64,000 nucleotides of DNA from Streptomyces avicenniae (GTDB lineage Bacteria > Actinomycetota > Actinomycetes > Streptomycetales > Streptomycetaceae): contig NZ_JOEK01000017.1 in assembly GCF_000719135.1 (NCBI RefSeq), positions 124,001 through 188,000 on the forward strand. The letters are read 5' to 3'. The notes beneath the pieces are model-generated. The model saw only the letters and a list, made by a program, of their open reading frames with translations, was not told the DNA's origin and made no database searches. A program made the translations under genes and the position numbers. This document shows positions 50,135 through 59,122 of the stretch, one piece after another. Position 1 is the first letter of the stretch, and each line of letters begins with the position of its first letter.

Positions 50135-51438
50135 CGGCCGGGACGCCGGTCCATGTCCCGCCACGACGCGAGGAACGGCGGGCCCGTCGTCGCCACGAGG
50201 TAGACCGCCCCCAGGACGAACAGCACGGGTGACAGGCCGACGACCACGACGGCCGCGCCCGCCGCCAGGCCGCCGAAGGGTATCGGCGCGAAGGCGAGGG
50301 AGTCGCCTATCGCCTGCGCGCGCCCCAGCAGATGCCGGGGCACCCGCTCGAAGACCATCGCGCCGATGATCGGATTCAGGAAACCGGCCCCGCAGCCGCC
50401 CAGGGCGAAGACCGCCACGACGGCCCCCAGCGGGACGGCCCCCTCCGCCGCCAGCGCCAGGACCACGAAACGGGGCGCGCCGCTCACGAGGAACCCGGCG
50501 AAGAACACCGGGCGGCGCGGCAGCCGGTGCGCGATCGCCGCGGCGCACACGCTGCCCGCGACGGCGGAGGCGCCGAAGACGCTGGCCAGCAACCCCAGCG
50601 TGGACGGCCCGTACCCGGACTCGCGCACCCACACCGGCAGCAGCACGGCGCTGAACGCGGCGTCCAGGAAATTGGTGACCGCGACGAGCACGAGGAGCGA
50701 GCCGAGCATCCGGTCGCTCCGCACGAAGGCGGCGCCCTCCCGCAGGCTCCGCCAGTAGCCGGGCTCCCGCTCGCCCCCGGGCGGCGCGCCGGGATCGGCA
50801 GCCGGGGCGGCGGGACGGGCAGCGGGACCGCCCATGCCCCGGGGCAGCACCGCCGCGATGACCAGGGAACCGAGGGCGAAGCAGACCGCGTTGACGAGCA
50901 GGCCCGTCATCGCCCCGGCCAGCGCGACCAGCGCGCCGCCCGCGGCGGGCGCCACCGTGCCCGCCAGCCGCTCGACCACCCCGGACAGGCCGGTGGCGCG
51001 CTCCATCGGCACCCCGGAGCGGTCGGCCGCCTCGGGCACCATCACCTCCTTCGCCAGATCGCCGGGCCCGCGCGCGGCACCGATCACGGCGACGAGGGCG
51101 AGCAGCAGCGGGAACGGGAGCGCCCCGGCCGTGTGGAGCAGGGGTATGACGGCGGCGCAGGAGGCGCTGACCAGATCGGTCGTCCACGAGACGACGCGAG
51201 GGCCCGTCCGGTCCACGACCGGCCCCGCCAGCGCCTTGGCGAGCACGTAGGGCGTCAGCTCGCAGAAGGCGACCAGGCCGGTGCGGACGGCGCTGTCGCT
51301 CGTGACCAGCACGAACCAGGGCAGCGCGATCGCCGAGATCCCGGTGCCGGTCCTGGCTATGGCGAAGGCGGTCAGGAGCCCCAGGAGGGGACGGCCCCGG
51401 CGCGGCCCGGCCCCCCGCCCCGCGCGCCGCGCGCTCAC
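50032..51438 (-). CDS. MFS exporter (MFS_3/EntS type)
   Basis: 468 residues from the GTG at 51438, GTGA overlap with the ArsR stop. About 12 membrane segments; A-R-T-G-T-G-I-S-A-I-A-L-P-W-F-V-L near 30 and P-A-A-G-G-A-L-V-A-L around the first half mark the EntS-like MFS_3 group of drug/siderophore exporters. The far C-terminus is a low-complexity Ala/Gly/Glu tail lying over the methyltransferase 3' end. Regulated with the upstream ArsR-type gene. Confidence 0.87.
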   Translation of the reverse strand: MSARRAGRGAGPRRGRPLLGLLTAFAIARTGTGISAIALPWFVLVTSDSAVRTGLVAFCELTPYVLAKALAGPVVDRTGPRVVSWTTDLVSASCAAVIPLLHTAGALPFPLLLALVAVIGAARGPGDLAKEVMVPEAADRSGVPMERATGLSGVVERLAGTVAPAAGGALVALAGAMTGLLVNAVCFALGSLVIAAVLPRGMGGPAARPAAPAADPGAPPGGEREPGYWRSLREGAAFVRSDRMLGSLLVLVAVTNFLDAAFSAVLLPVWVRESGYGPSTLGLLASVFGASAVAGSVCAAAIAHRLPRRPVFFAGFLVSGAPRFVVLALAAEGAVPLGAVVAVFALGGCGAGFLNPIIGAMVFERVPRHLLGRAQAIGDSLAFAPIPFGGLAAGAAVVVVGLSPVLFVLGAVYLVATTGPPFLASWRDMDRRPGRQSGSTPAAAGAGAEVEVGAAAVTSAEERGPLAT

Positions 51439-52067
51439 CGGACGTGCTCCGGCGACGGCAGGGCGGGGTCGGGGAGGATCTCGACGATGACCGTCACCCG
51501 CTCTGCGCCGGGCGGCGCCTCGACCGGCTCGTCCACGAGGTCGCGGCGGTACCGGGCGACGACCTCGCGCAGGTCGCGGCGCAGCGCACCGGTCTCCTCG
51601 GGGGTGAGGCGCAGCGCCACGTCGGTGAGGCCGACGGACTCCTGCCAGACGGCGGGCATCGTCTGGAGCGAGCCGATCGCCGCCTCGGTCCGCTCGGCGT
51701 GCGAGGCGGCGACGGCCAGCAGGTAGGCGAGGGTCGCCTCGGGCTCGCTGCGCGCCACATCCATGTCGTTGAACGCGGTGCGCCGGTGCACCGACCGCCA
51801 CCAGCGCTCCCGGCCCGTGCCCCGCGCGGTGTCCTCCGCGACGAACCCGGCCGCGGCGAGCTGCCGCAGGTGGTAGCTGGTCGCGCCGGAGCTGAGGCCG
51901 GTCCGCTGGGCGAGGCCGGTCGCGGTGGCGGGCCCGTCGCCGCGCAGCAGGCCGAGGAGACGGATGCGGAGGGGATGGGCGAGGGCGCGCAGGCCGCGCG
52001 CGTCGAGGGCGACGTCGTACCGCGGGTCGAAGCCCTCCGGCGGGGAGTGTGCATCCTGTCCAGTCAT
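51435..52067 (-). CDS. ArsR-type (HTH_20) winged-helix regulator
   Basis: 210 residues from the ATG at 52067. Winged helix at about 30-95: L-R-A-L-A-H-P-L-R-I-R-L-L-G-L-L, then R-T-G-L-S-S-G-A-T-S-Y-H-L-R-Q-L-A-A-A-G-F. No metal-binding Cys pair, so it is likely a small-molecule sensor. A long helical C-terminus follows. It is coupled to the MFS exporter, and a perfect palindrome lies 24 bp upstream of its start, so autoregulation of this efflux operon is likely. Confidence 0.9.
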   Translation of the reverse strand: MTGQDAHSPPEGFDPRYDVALDARGLRALAHPLRIRLLGLLRGDGPATATGLAQRTGLSSGATSYHLRQLAAAGFVAEDTARGTGRERWWRSVHRRTAFNDMDVARSEPEATLAYLLAVAASHAERTEAAIGSLQTMPAVWQESVGLTDVALRLTPEETGALRRDLREVVARYRRDLVDEPVEAPPGAERVTVIVEILPDPALPSPEHVR

Positions 52068-52090
52068 GTCACTCACCGTAATCCACAAAG

Positions 52091-52122
52091 GTTTTTTTGC
52101 AAAGACCTCGTTGCAAAAAAAC
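52091..52122 (-). promoter_or_regulatory. Palindromic operator upstream of ArsR/MFS operon
   Basis: Perfect 12-bp arms GTTTTTTTGCAA (52091-52102) and TTGCAAAAAAAC (52111-52122), 8-base spacer. It is AT-rich in a very GC-rich genome, directly in the 5' region of the regulator gene, and reads as operator rather than terminator because no gene ends here. Confidence 0.8.
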
Positions 52123-52429
52123 GTGGGCGATCACCCGAAGGAGTCACCGAGGGAGGGGGAGACGAGGAGGCAGCAGGCAGGCCGGAGGGAGGGCGAAGGC
52201 CCCCGGGTCACGGTCACGTATCGGCCCGGCGGGCACCGGCGGACACACCGCCGCGCGCGCCGCTCATGATCAACGATCTTCCGCCGCCGGGCACTTCGCT
52301 CTGCGCCTCATGTCCGCGACAATGGAGACGCACACCCTTCCACCACCACCCGCGGACGCCGCACGCCTGATCCCCCGGCGCCAGGGCGGGTTAGGGTGAC
52401 GGGGACCAGCGGTTGAGGAGGCAGATCAT
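52123..52429. other. Gene-free stretch upstream of TrkA-C gene
   Basis: About 300 bp. Open frames here show no family resemblance. The TrkA-C gene is preceded by GAGGAGG (52411-52418) and the region must also hold its promoter; no convincing hexamers were seen. Confidence 0.45.
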
Positions 52430-52909
52430 ATGGTGACGCGACGCACCCCGTTGCCGGGCGTCGGCACCCAGTACGACGTCGCTACCCGGGACGGACGGCA
52501 CATCTCCGTCGTCGCCCACGAGGACGGCCGACGTTTCGTGAGCTTCTTCGATCCCGAGGACCCGGACGCCTGCGCCTGCACGGTGCCGCTGGAGTCCGAG
52601 GAAGCCGCCCGCCTCGCCTCCGTGATGGCACCGGAGCGGGCCGAGGGCGCGCTCGGCGTGGCAGAACTCGGCATCGACCTGGTCACCGAACGTATTCCGA
52701 TCGAGCCCGACTCGCCCTACCGCGGGCGTCCCATGGGGGACACCAAGGCCCGCACCAGGACCGGCGCCTCGATCGTGGCCGTGCTCCGCAGGACCGGCGC
52801 GCACCCCTCCCCAGGCCCTGACTTCCGCCTGGAGGCAGGTGACACGTTGCTGGTCGTCGGCACCCGTGAGGGCGTTGACGACCTGGCCGACATCATCGCA
52901 GGGGCGTGA
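52430..52909 (+). CDS. Antiporter regulatory subunit with TrkA-C domain
   Basis: 159 residues, start set by GAGGAGG 12 bases upstream. The C-terminal RCK_C/TrkA-C domain (about 85-157) has D-F-R-L-E-A-G-D-T-L-L-V-V-G-T, and an N-terminal part, P-G-V-G-T-Q-Y-D, resembles KhtT-type subunits. It should gate the following CPA2 antiporter by ligand or pH sensing at the cytosolic face. The genes are 88 bp apart. Confidence 0.9.
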   Translation: MVTRRTPLPGVGTQYDVATRDGRHISVVAHEDGRRFVSFFDPEDPDACACTVPLESEEAARLASVMAPERAEGALGVAELGIDLVTERIPIEPDSPYRGRPMGDTKARTRTGASIVAVLRRTGAHPSPGPDFRLEAGDTLLVVGTREGVDDLADIIAGA

Positions 52910-52997
52910 CATCCGTCCACCCGGCGCCCGGGACGGGGCCGCCGACGGTCAGCGCTGCACGGAGCCGTGTCAATGACCTCGACTATCGAAGGGTGCG

Positions 52998-54221
52998 GTG
53001 ATCGTGCACGACACAACTACCATGCTGATCGAACTAGGAGCCGTCGTCCTGGGCCTCGGCCTCGTCGGACGGCTGGCGGGACGGCTGAGCCTCTCCCCCA
53101 TTCCCCTGTACCTCCTCATAGGGCTCGCCTTCGGCCACGGCGGGCTCATCCCCCTGTCCACGACCGAGGACTTCATCGAGATCGGCGCCGAGATCGGCGT
53201 CATCCTCCTGCTCCTCATGCTCGGCCTGGAGTACACGGCCACCGAGCTGGTGGACAGCTTGAAGACGCAGTACCCGTCCGGCATCGTCGATCTGGTGCTG
53301 AACGCCACACCGGGGGCGGTGGCCGGTCTGCTCCTGGGCTGGGGGCCGGTGGGCGCGCTCGCGCTGGCGGGCGTCACGTACATCTCCTCGTCCGGGGTGA
53401 TCGCGAAGATCCTGACGGAGATGAAGCGTCTCGGTAACCGCGAGACGCCCGTCATCCTCGGCATCCTCGTGATCGAGGACCTGACGATGGCGGTCTACCT
53501 GCCGGTCCTGTCCACCGTGCTGGCGGGTGTGGGGCTCGCCAGCGGCAGCGTGACCCTGGCGATCGCGCTGGGCACCGCGGGCGTCGCGCTCTTCCTGGCG
53601 CTGCGGCACGGACGGGTCATCAGCAAGGCCGTCTCCTCCGACAATCCGGAGATGCTCCTGCTGGTGGTGCTGGGCCTGACGCTGCTGGTGGCGGGCGTGG
53701 CACAGCGGCTCCAGGTCTCGGCGGCGGTCGGCGCGTTCCTCGTCGGCATCGCGCTGTCGGGGGAGGTCGCGCACAACACGCGGCGGCTGTTCACGCCGCT
53801 GCGCGACCTGTTCGCGGCCGTGTTCTTCGTGTTCTTCGGTCTCTCGACCAACCCGTCGGACATCCCGCCGGTGCTGGTGCCCGCACTGCTGCTGGCCGTG
53901 GTGACCGCCGGGACGAAGATCGCGACCGGCTACTACGCGGCGCGGCGCGCGGGGATCGGTCCACGGGGCCGGTTCAGGGCGGGCGGCGCACTGGTGGCAC
54001 GCGGCGAGTTCTCCATCGTCATAGCGGGGCTCGCGTCGGCCACGGAACCACGGATCGCGCCGGTCGCGACGGCCTACGTGCTGATCCTCGTGGTCGTCGG
54101 CCCGTTCGCCACACGGTGGACGGAGCCCGTGGCACGGCGGGTCGTCGAGTGGCGGCGCTCGCGCCAGCAGGAGACGGCCCAGGTCGTCGGCGAACCGCGT
54201 GGGGCGGAATCGGGCGTCTGA
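52998..54221 (+). CDS. CPA2 cation:proton antiporter (KhtU-like)
   Basis: 407 residues from the GTG at 52998 (GTG 53004 also possible). About 12 membrane segments. CPA2 markers: G-L-A-F-G-H-G-G-L-I near 45, L-L-M-L-G-L-E-Y near 70, the conserved V-I-E-D-L-T-M-A-V near 160 and the unwound V-G-A-F-L-V-G-I-A-L-S-G near 245. Together with its TrkA-C partner it should export K+ or another monovalent cation in exchange for protons. Confidence 0.9.
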   Translation: MIVHDTTTMLIELGAVVLGLGLVGRLAGRLSLSPIPLYLLIGLAFGHGGLIPLSTTEDFIEIGAEIGVILLLLMLGLEYTATELVDSLKTQYPSGIVDLVLNATPGAVAGLLLGWGPVGALALAGVTYISSSGVIAKILTEMKRLGNRETPVILGILVIEDLTMAVYLPVLSTVLAGVGLASGSVTLAIALGTAGVALFLALRHGRVISKAVSSDNPEMLLLVVLGLTLLVAGVAQRLQVSAAVGAFLVGIALSGEVAHNTRRLFTPLRDLFAAVFFVFFGLSTNPSDIPPVLVPALLLAVVTAGTKIATGYYAARRAGIGPRGRFRAGGALVARGEFSIVIAGLASATEPRIAPVATAYVLILVVVGPFATRWTEPVARRVVEWRRSRQQETAQVVGEPRGAESGV

Positions 54222-54403
54222 GCACGCCCCGGGGGGAGTGAAGGAACGGGCGGGGCCGCCGCAGGGCGACCTTCCGGCCATGGCGCGCGCGTGCGGCGGC
54301 ACGCGGCGCCACCTGGTCGGCGGCCGACGCGGAACCGCCCGGACCCTGTCACCCGTACGGCCCCCGACCCGTGGGCCGACCGGATGAGGCATCATCTGAC
54401 CTC

Positions 54404-55837
54404 ATGGGAATCGTCGCCGGTCTGGACAGCTCGTCCGTCCACACACGCATCGTCGTCTGCGACACGGAGACCGGGCGGATCGTCCGGCAGGGCTTGGCGG
54501 AACATCCGGTCGGCGGCAACACGCCGGGGGCCTGGCTGCTCTCGCTCGGCGAGGCCACGGACGGCGGCATGCTGGACGGCGTCACGGCCATCGGCGTGAC
54601 GGCGCAGCCCCTCGGCATGGTCCCCCTGGACGCCGACGGGCAGCCCGTCGGCCCCGCCCTGTCCGAGGGTGACGACGGCGCCCGCACGGCCGCGCTCGGC
54701 CTGGTCGAGGCGCTCGGCGGCCGGGCGGCGTGGGCCGAGGCGGTCGGCGCCGTGCCGCACGCGAACCAGCCGCTGGCCCAGCTGCGGCGCCTCGCGCGCG
54801 AGGACCCCGAGGCGGCGAAGCGCACCACCACCGTGCTCCAGGCGCAGGACTGGCTGGTGTGGGAACTGCTCGGACGCCCCCGCCGCTGGACCACCGACCG
54901 CGGCTGCGCCTCGGCGACGGGCTACTGGTCGGCCGTCTCTGAGGCCTGGCGCTACGAACTGGCCGAGCTGGCCCTCGGCCACCCCGTGAACCTCCCCGAC
55001 GTCATAGGCCCCGCCGCCACGGCGGGCCACACCCCGGAGGGGCTGCTCATCTCCGCGGGCACCGGCGAGACCATGGCCGCCGCCCTCGGCCTCGGCGTCG
55101 GCCCCGGCGACGCGGTGATCTCGCTCGGCGCCTCAGGCTCCGTCTGCGCGGTGCACGACGAGGCGCTGACCGACCCGACGGGCACCATCACGTCGCTCGC
55201 CGACGCCACCGGGCGCCACCTGCCCGTCGTGCGCACCTTGAACGCGACGCGGGTCCTGCGCGGCGCCGCCGAGATGCTGGGGCAGGACCTCGCGTCCCTC
55301 TCGGAGCTGGCCCTGCGCTCGACACCGGGCGCGCACGGCCTCGTCCTGCTGCCCTACCTCGCGGGCGAACGCACCCCCGACCTCCCGCACACGGCGGGCA
55401 CCCTGGCCGGGCTGCGGCGGGAGAGCATGAAGCCCGAGCACGTGGCACGCGCCGCGTTCGAGGGCATGCTGTGCGGCCTCGCGGACGCGGCCGACGTGCT
55501 GCGGCACCGGGGCGTGCGCATCGACCGCGTCTTCCTGCTGGGCCCGGCGGCCGAGCTGCCCGCCGTCAAGGCGCTGGCGCCCGTCCTGTTCGGCGCGCAG
55601 GTCGTCATACCGGAACCGGCCGACTACACGGCGCTCGGCGCGGCCCGGCAGGCGGCCTGGGCGCAGGGGGTGGCGGGCGGCGGCCTGACCGCCGACGCGC
55701 CCCCGGCCTGGCCGTCCGCGCCGGGCGAGACGCTGGACCCTGGCGAGGAGCGGCCGGTGGGCGCGGCCGTACGGCAGCAGTACGCGGCGGTGCGCGAGGA
55801 GCGGCACCCCGGGGCACTCGGCGCGCTCGACGCCTGA
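54404..55837 (+). CDS. FGGY-family carbohydrate kinase (xylulokinase-like)
   Basis: 477 residues from the ATG at 54404. FGGY N-domain: G-L-D-S-S-S-V-H-T-R-I (residues 6-16), then the ATP-binding core with S-L-G-A-S-G-S near 243, and the C-domain L-L-P-Y-L-A-G-E-R-T-P near 320. The substrate is probably a ketopentose or polyol. No isomerase or transporter adjoins it, so the pathway is not fixed. Converges with wrbA at 26 bp. Confidence 0.87.
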   Translation: MGIVAGLDSSSVHTRIVVCDTETGRIVRQGLAEHPVGGNTPGAWLLSLGEATDGGMLDGVTAIGVTAQPLGMVPLDADGQPVGPALSEGDDGARTAALGLVEALGGRAAWAEAVGAVPHANQPLAQLRRLAREDPEAAKRTTTVLQAQDWLVWELLGRPRRWTTDRGCASATGYWSAVSEAWRYELAELALGHPVNLPDVIGPAATAGHTPEGLLISAGTGETMAAALGLGVGPGDAVISLGASGSVCAVHDEALTDPTGTITSLADATGRHLPVVRTLNATRVLRGAAEMLGQDLASLSELALRSTPGAHGLVLLPYLAGERTPDLPHTAGTLAGLRRESMKPEHVARAAFEGMLCGLADAADVLRHRGVRIDRVFLLGPAAELPAVKALAPVLFGAQVVIPEPADYTALGAARQAAWAQGVAGGGLTADAPPAWPSAPGETLDPGEERPVGAAVRQQYAAVREERHPGALGALDA

Positions 55838-55862
55838 CCCGGCGGGGCGGCGCTGCGCCGGG

Positions 55863-56480
55863 TCAGAGCCCGCGCGCGGCGCGGCCCGCCAGGAGCGAGG
55901 CCGCGGTGTCCACGACGCGGCGGGCCTGGTGGCGTGCCGCGTCGAGGACGACCTCGCCGGGCGGGCCGTCACCGGTGACGTGCGAGGTGCCGTAGGGGTT
56001 GCCCGACCTGAACTGGACGGGGTCGGTGTAGCCGGGCGGCACGATGACGCCGCCCCAGTGGGAGAAGGTGTTCGCCAGCGCCAGGAGGGTGGACTCCTGC
56101 CCGCCGTGCGCGGTGTTGGATGCGGTGAAGGCGGAGTACACCTTGTCGGCGAGCTTGCCCTGGAACCACAGGGGGCCGGTGGTGTCGAGGAACGTCCGCA
56201 GCTGTCCCGCCGGGTTGCCGAAGCGGGTGGGGGTGCCGAGGAGGACCGCGTCGGCCCACTCCAGGTCGCCGTGCGCCGCCTCGGCGACGTCGGCGGTGTC
56301 CTCCAGGTGACGGGCCCACTCGGGCCTGGCGCCGACCGCCTCGGCCGGGGCCGTCTCGGCGACCTTGCGCAGCCGCACGGTGGCCCCGGCCTTCTCGGCG
56401 CCCTCGGCGACGGCGCGCGCGAGGGTGTGGACGGTGCCGGTGGCGCTGTAGTAGACGACCGCGACGTTCACGGGGCGCAT
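55863..56480 (-). CDS. wrbA: NAD(P)H:quinone oxidoreductase WrbA
   Basis: 205 residues, GAAGGA upstream. Flavodoxin-like FMN site Y-Y-S-A-T-G-T-V-H near 10, G-T-P-T-R-F-G-N near 82-89, and T-F-S-H-W-G-G-V-I near 135 are WrbA hallmarks. Two-electron quinone reduction with NAD(P)H. Three 10-bp direct repeats lie upstream. Confidence 0.93.
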   Translation of the reverse strand: MRPVNVAVVYYSATGTVHTLARAVAEGAEKAGATVRLRKVAETAPAEAVGARPEWARHLEDTADVAEAAHGDLEWADAVLLGTPTRFGNPAGQLRTFLDTTGPLWFQGKLADKVYSAFTASNTAHGGQESTLLALANTFSHWGGVIVPPGYTDPVQFRSGNPYGTSHVTGDGPPGEVVLDAARHQARRVVDTAASLLAGRAARGL

Positions 56481-56500
56481 GGGCGGTTCCTTCTCTCTCC

Positions 56501-56530
56501 GAGCTGATCAGAGCTGATCCCGGCTGATCC
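56501..56530 (-). repeat. Three 10-bp direct repeats upstream of wrbA
   Basis: GAGCTGATCA, GAGCTGATCC and CGGCTGATCC at exact 10-bp spacing (56501-56530), 21 bases before the wrbA start. Sites on the same face of the helix suggest cooperative regulator binding. The first copy also contains the palindrome CTGATCAG with its neighbour. Confidence 0.75.
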
Positions 56531-56625
56531 GGGGTGAGGTGCTCCGACCTGACCGACGGTCCGGTCCGTCCGGTATGACGAGACGGGGCCTCGGGATGTG
56601 AGGCGGCCGGCCGGGCGGCGGCGGG

Positions 56626-56840
56626 ACGGATCCGGCCGACCAGGTCACGCTCGACGAGTCGGTGACCATGGCGTTCCTCGTGGTGCTCGACGCGATGACC
56701 CCGGCCGAACGGGTCGTGTTCCTCCTGCACGACGTCTTCCGCTACCCCTTCGCCGAGGTGGGCGGGATCGTCGGCCGCTCCCCGGCCGCGTGCCGCCAGC
56801 TGGCCGCGTCCGCCCGCCGGCGCGTCCTCGGAGCGCGCGC
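56626..56840 (+). pseudogene. ECF41 sigma factor fragment (sigma-4 region only)
   Basis: In frame with the ATG at 56662 lies D-Q-V-T-L-D-E-S-V, T-P-A-E-R-V-V-F-L-L-H-D-V-F, Y-P-F-A-E-V-G-G-I-V-G-R-S and A-A-C-R-Q-L-A-A-S-A-R-R-R. This is the sigma-4 region of ECF41 (SigJ-like) factors. The sigma-2 region and the C-terminal SnoaL-like domain are absent, and an in-frame TGA precedes it at 56599. A dead remnant, not a working gene. Confidence 0.8.
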
Positions 56841-56938
56841 CCGACGGCCAGCCGGGGCGGGTGGCCCGGTGGGGCGGTGCTGGCCCCGGGGAAGCTCCGC
56901 CCCTGGACGACGAACTGACCGGCGCGGCGCGCGGAGTG

Positions 56939-57787
56939 TCAGGCGGCCGTCCAGTGCGCGGGGCGCGTGAGGTGGGACGGGAAGCGGGTCGCCGCGTCGC
57001 CGCGGGCCGCCGTGAGCTGCGGCTGCGTGACGAACAGGGCGTCCGTCAGGTCGGCGCCGCGCAGGTCGGCGTTCCGCAGGTCGGCGCCCAGCAGGTCGGC
57101 GGCGCGCAGATCCGCCTTCCGCAGGTCGGCGGCGACGAGGAGGGTGCCGCGCAGGGTCGCGCCCCGCAGCGCGGCGCCACGCAGCCGGGCCCCCATCAGG
57201 TCGGCGCCGCGGCGGTCCTTGGTACGCCCCGGCACCGTGGCGCGGACGAGGGCGCTCGCCCGCGCGAGCAGGTCCCCGACCCGGGCGCGCAGCGCGGGGA
57301 CGTCCACCCGCGCGAGGGACGCGGCGTCGCCCTCGGCCAGCCGCCGCGTCTCGGCGAGGGTCTGGCGCAGCTCCGCGCGCAGGGGCCTGGCGGGCGGGAG
57401 CGCGACGGCCTCGGTGAGGTACCACAGCAGCTCGTGCAGCTGCCGCGTGACGGCGAAGGCGTCGAACATGGCGCGGGCCGCGCCGGGTTCGGCCCGCCAG
57501 TCGCGCCCGCCGAACGTCATCTGGGAGACGCGCTGCCCGGCGCCGAAGCAGTCGTAGACGGTGCAGCCGGTGTAGCCCGTCTCACGCAGCCGGTCGTGGA
57601 TGCCGCAGTGGAAGGAGTCCGTGAGGTTGCCGCAGGGCCGCCCGGCGTCCTTGCTGACGGGGAAGTCGGCCGAGGCGGTGAACGGCAGGGCCACGCAGCA
57701 CAGTCCGAAGCAGCTGCCGCAGTCGGCGCGCAGCGCGGCGCGCGCGTCGGAGGGGCGGTTCGCCGTCTCGGGGGACTGCCGTGACAA
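56939..57787 (-). CDS. Pentapeptide-repeat protein with N-terminal Cys cluster
   Basis: 282 residues from a TTG at 57787 (AGGAG eight bases upstream). N-terminal C-G-S-C-F-G-L-C-C near 23-31, with further Cys/His in C-G-N-L, H-C-G-I-H and C-T-V-Y-D-C near 52-80, probably binds a metal. The C-terminal third has A(D/N)Lxx pentapeptide repeats (about residues 196-255: R-G-A-D-L-M-G-A-R-L, D-L-R-K-A-D-L-R). Pentapeptide repeat folds can mimic DNA; this family is conserved in Streptomyces, function unknown. Confidence 0.88.
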   Translation of the reverse strand: MSRQSPETANRPSDARAALRADCGSCFGLCCVALPFTASADFPVSKDAGRPCGNLTDSFHCGIHDRLRETGYTGCTVYDCFGAGQRVSQMTFGGRDWRAEPGAARAMFDAFAVTRQLHELLWYLTEAVALPPARPLRAELRQTLAETRRLAEGDAASLARVDVPALRARVGDLLARASALVRATVPGRTKDRRGADLMGARLRGAALRGATLRGTLLVAADLRKADLRAADLLGADLRNADLRGADLTDALFVTQPQLTAARGDAATRFPSHLTRPAHWTAA

Positions 57788-57884
57788 AGGGGACGCTCCT
57801 GGGCGGTGGCGATGACGAGGGCGGCCGGTCGGCGGGCGCCGTCGCCCATTGTCCTCCCCCGCGCGGCGCGCAGGACCGGCGGCC

Positions 57885-58859
57885 TCAGTCCAGGTAGCCG
57901 CGCAACTGCTCGGCGTAGGTGTGGTCGCGGAGCTTGCTCAGCGTCTTGTGCTCGATCTGCCGGATGCGCTCGCGCGTCACGCCGAAGAGGCGGCCGATCT
58001 CCTCCAGCGTGCGCGGACGGCCGTCCACCAGCCCGTAGCGCAGCTCCACGACGCGCCGCTCGCGGTCGGCGAGCGTGGACAGGACGGCCTCCAACTGCTC
58101 GCGCAGCAGCATGAACGCGGCGGTCTCGGCGGGTGAGGGCATGTCCGCGTCCTCGATGAGGTCGCCGAGGTTGACGTCCTCCTCCTCGCCGACCGGCGCC
58201 TGGAGCGACACCGGGTCCTGGGCCAGCCGCAGGATCTCGCCGACGCGGGCGGGGGTCAGGCCGAGGAGCACGGCGACCTCCTCGACGCTGGGCTCGTGGC
58301 CCTGCTCCTGGAGGACGCTGCGCTGGATGCGGACCACGCGGTTGATCAGCTCGACCACGTGCACCGGCATGCGGATGGTGCGCGCCTGGTCGGCGATGGC
58401 GCGGGACATGGCCTGGCGTATCCACCAGGTCGCGTACGTCGAGAACTTGAAGCCCCGCGCGTAGTCGAACTTCTCGACCGCCCTGATCAGGCCGAGGTTC
58501 CCCTCCTGCACCAGGTCGAGCATGGTCATGCCGCGCCCGATGTACCGTTTCGCCACCGAGACGACGAGCCGCAGGTTGGCCTCGATGAGCTGCCGTTTCG
58601 CCAGCCTGCCGCGCACCACGAGCCGGTCGAGGTCGAGCGCCGTCCGGTCGTCGAGCCCGGTGGCCGTCAGCAGCCGCTCCTCCGCGAACAGTCCCGCCTC
58701 CACGCGGGACGCCAGCTCCACCTCGTCCGACGCGGTGAGCAGCGGGATGCGGCCGATCTCGCGCAGGTACTGGCGGAAGAGGTCACCCGCGCCGCCGGAG
58801 CTGTCGGTCCGCGGGACGGGTGCGGCCGGGGCTTCGGTGGTGAGCGTCTGGGACTGCAC
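57885..58859 (-). CDS. hrdA: Group 2 sigma-70 factor, HrdA type
   Basis: 324 residues from the GTG at 58859 (GGAGG seven bases upstream); the long N-terminal extension in the open frame is not coding. Sigma regions: 1.2 ([16 protein letters not shown]), 2 ([12 protein letters not shown], then [12 protein letters not shown]), 3, and 4.2 ([10 protein letters not shown]). It lacks region 1.1, so it is not HrdB. The position beside dnaG matches hrdA of S. coelicolor; HrdC/HrdD remain possible by sequence. Confidence 0.85.
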   Translation of the reverse strand: MQSQTLTTEAPAAPVPRTDSSGGAGDLFRQYLREIGRIPLLTASDEVELASRVEAGLFAEERLLTATGLDDRTALDLDRLVVRGRLAKRQLIEANLRLVVSVAKRYIGRGMTMLDLVQEGNLGLIRAVEKFDYARGFKFSTYATWWIRQAMSRAIADQARTIRMPVHVVELINRVVRIQRSVLQEQGHEPSVEEVAVLLGLTPARVGEILRLAQDPVSLQAPVGEEEDVNLGDLIEDADMPSPAETAAFMLLREQLEAVLSTLADRERRVVELRYGLVDGRPRTLEEIGRLFGVTRERIRQIEHKTLSKLRDHTYAEQLRGYLD

Positions 58860-59122
58860 GGACGAACCTCCGGTGATCGCGACAGGCGGAAACAGCGAGG
58901 ATCGGTGACGCGGCTGCCGCGCGGGAGGGCGGCGGGCGCTGTCGGCGGCGCCGGGCGGGCGTGGAGCCGGAACGCGGAGCGGAGCGGTGCGGACGCGGAG
59001 CGGGGTGGGGTGGGCGCCGCTCTCAGTGTGCGCCACGACACACTCCGGCCACGAGGGTCGTGCGGGTACTTTTTGCGCGGGCCGGAGCACCCGGCGGGCT
59101 CACGGCGCGTGGACGCGCCCGG

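Noticed and set aside
49202..51187. Long minus-strand frame over the methyltransferase and MFS genes
   Set aside because: No start context or motifs; real genes in other frames explain the region.
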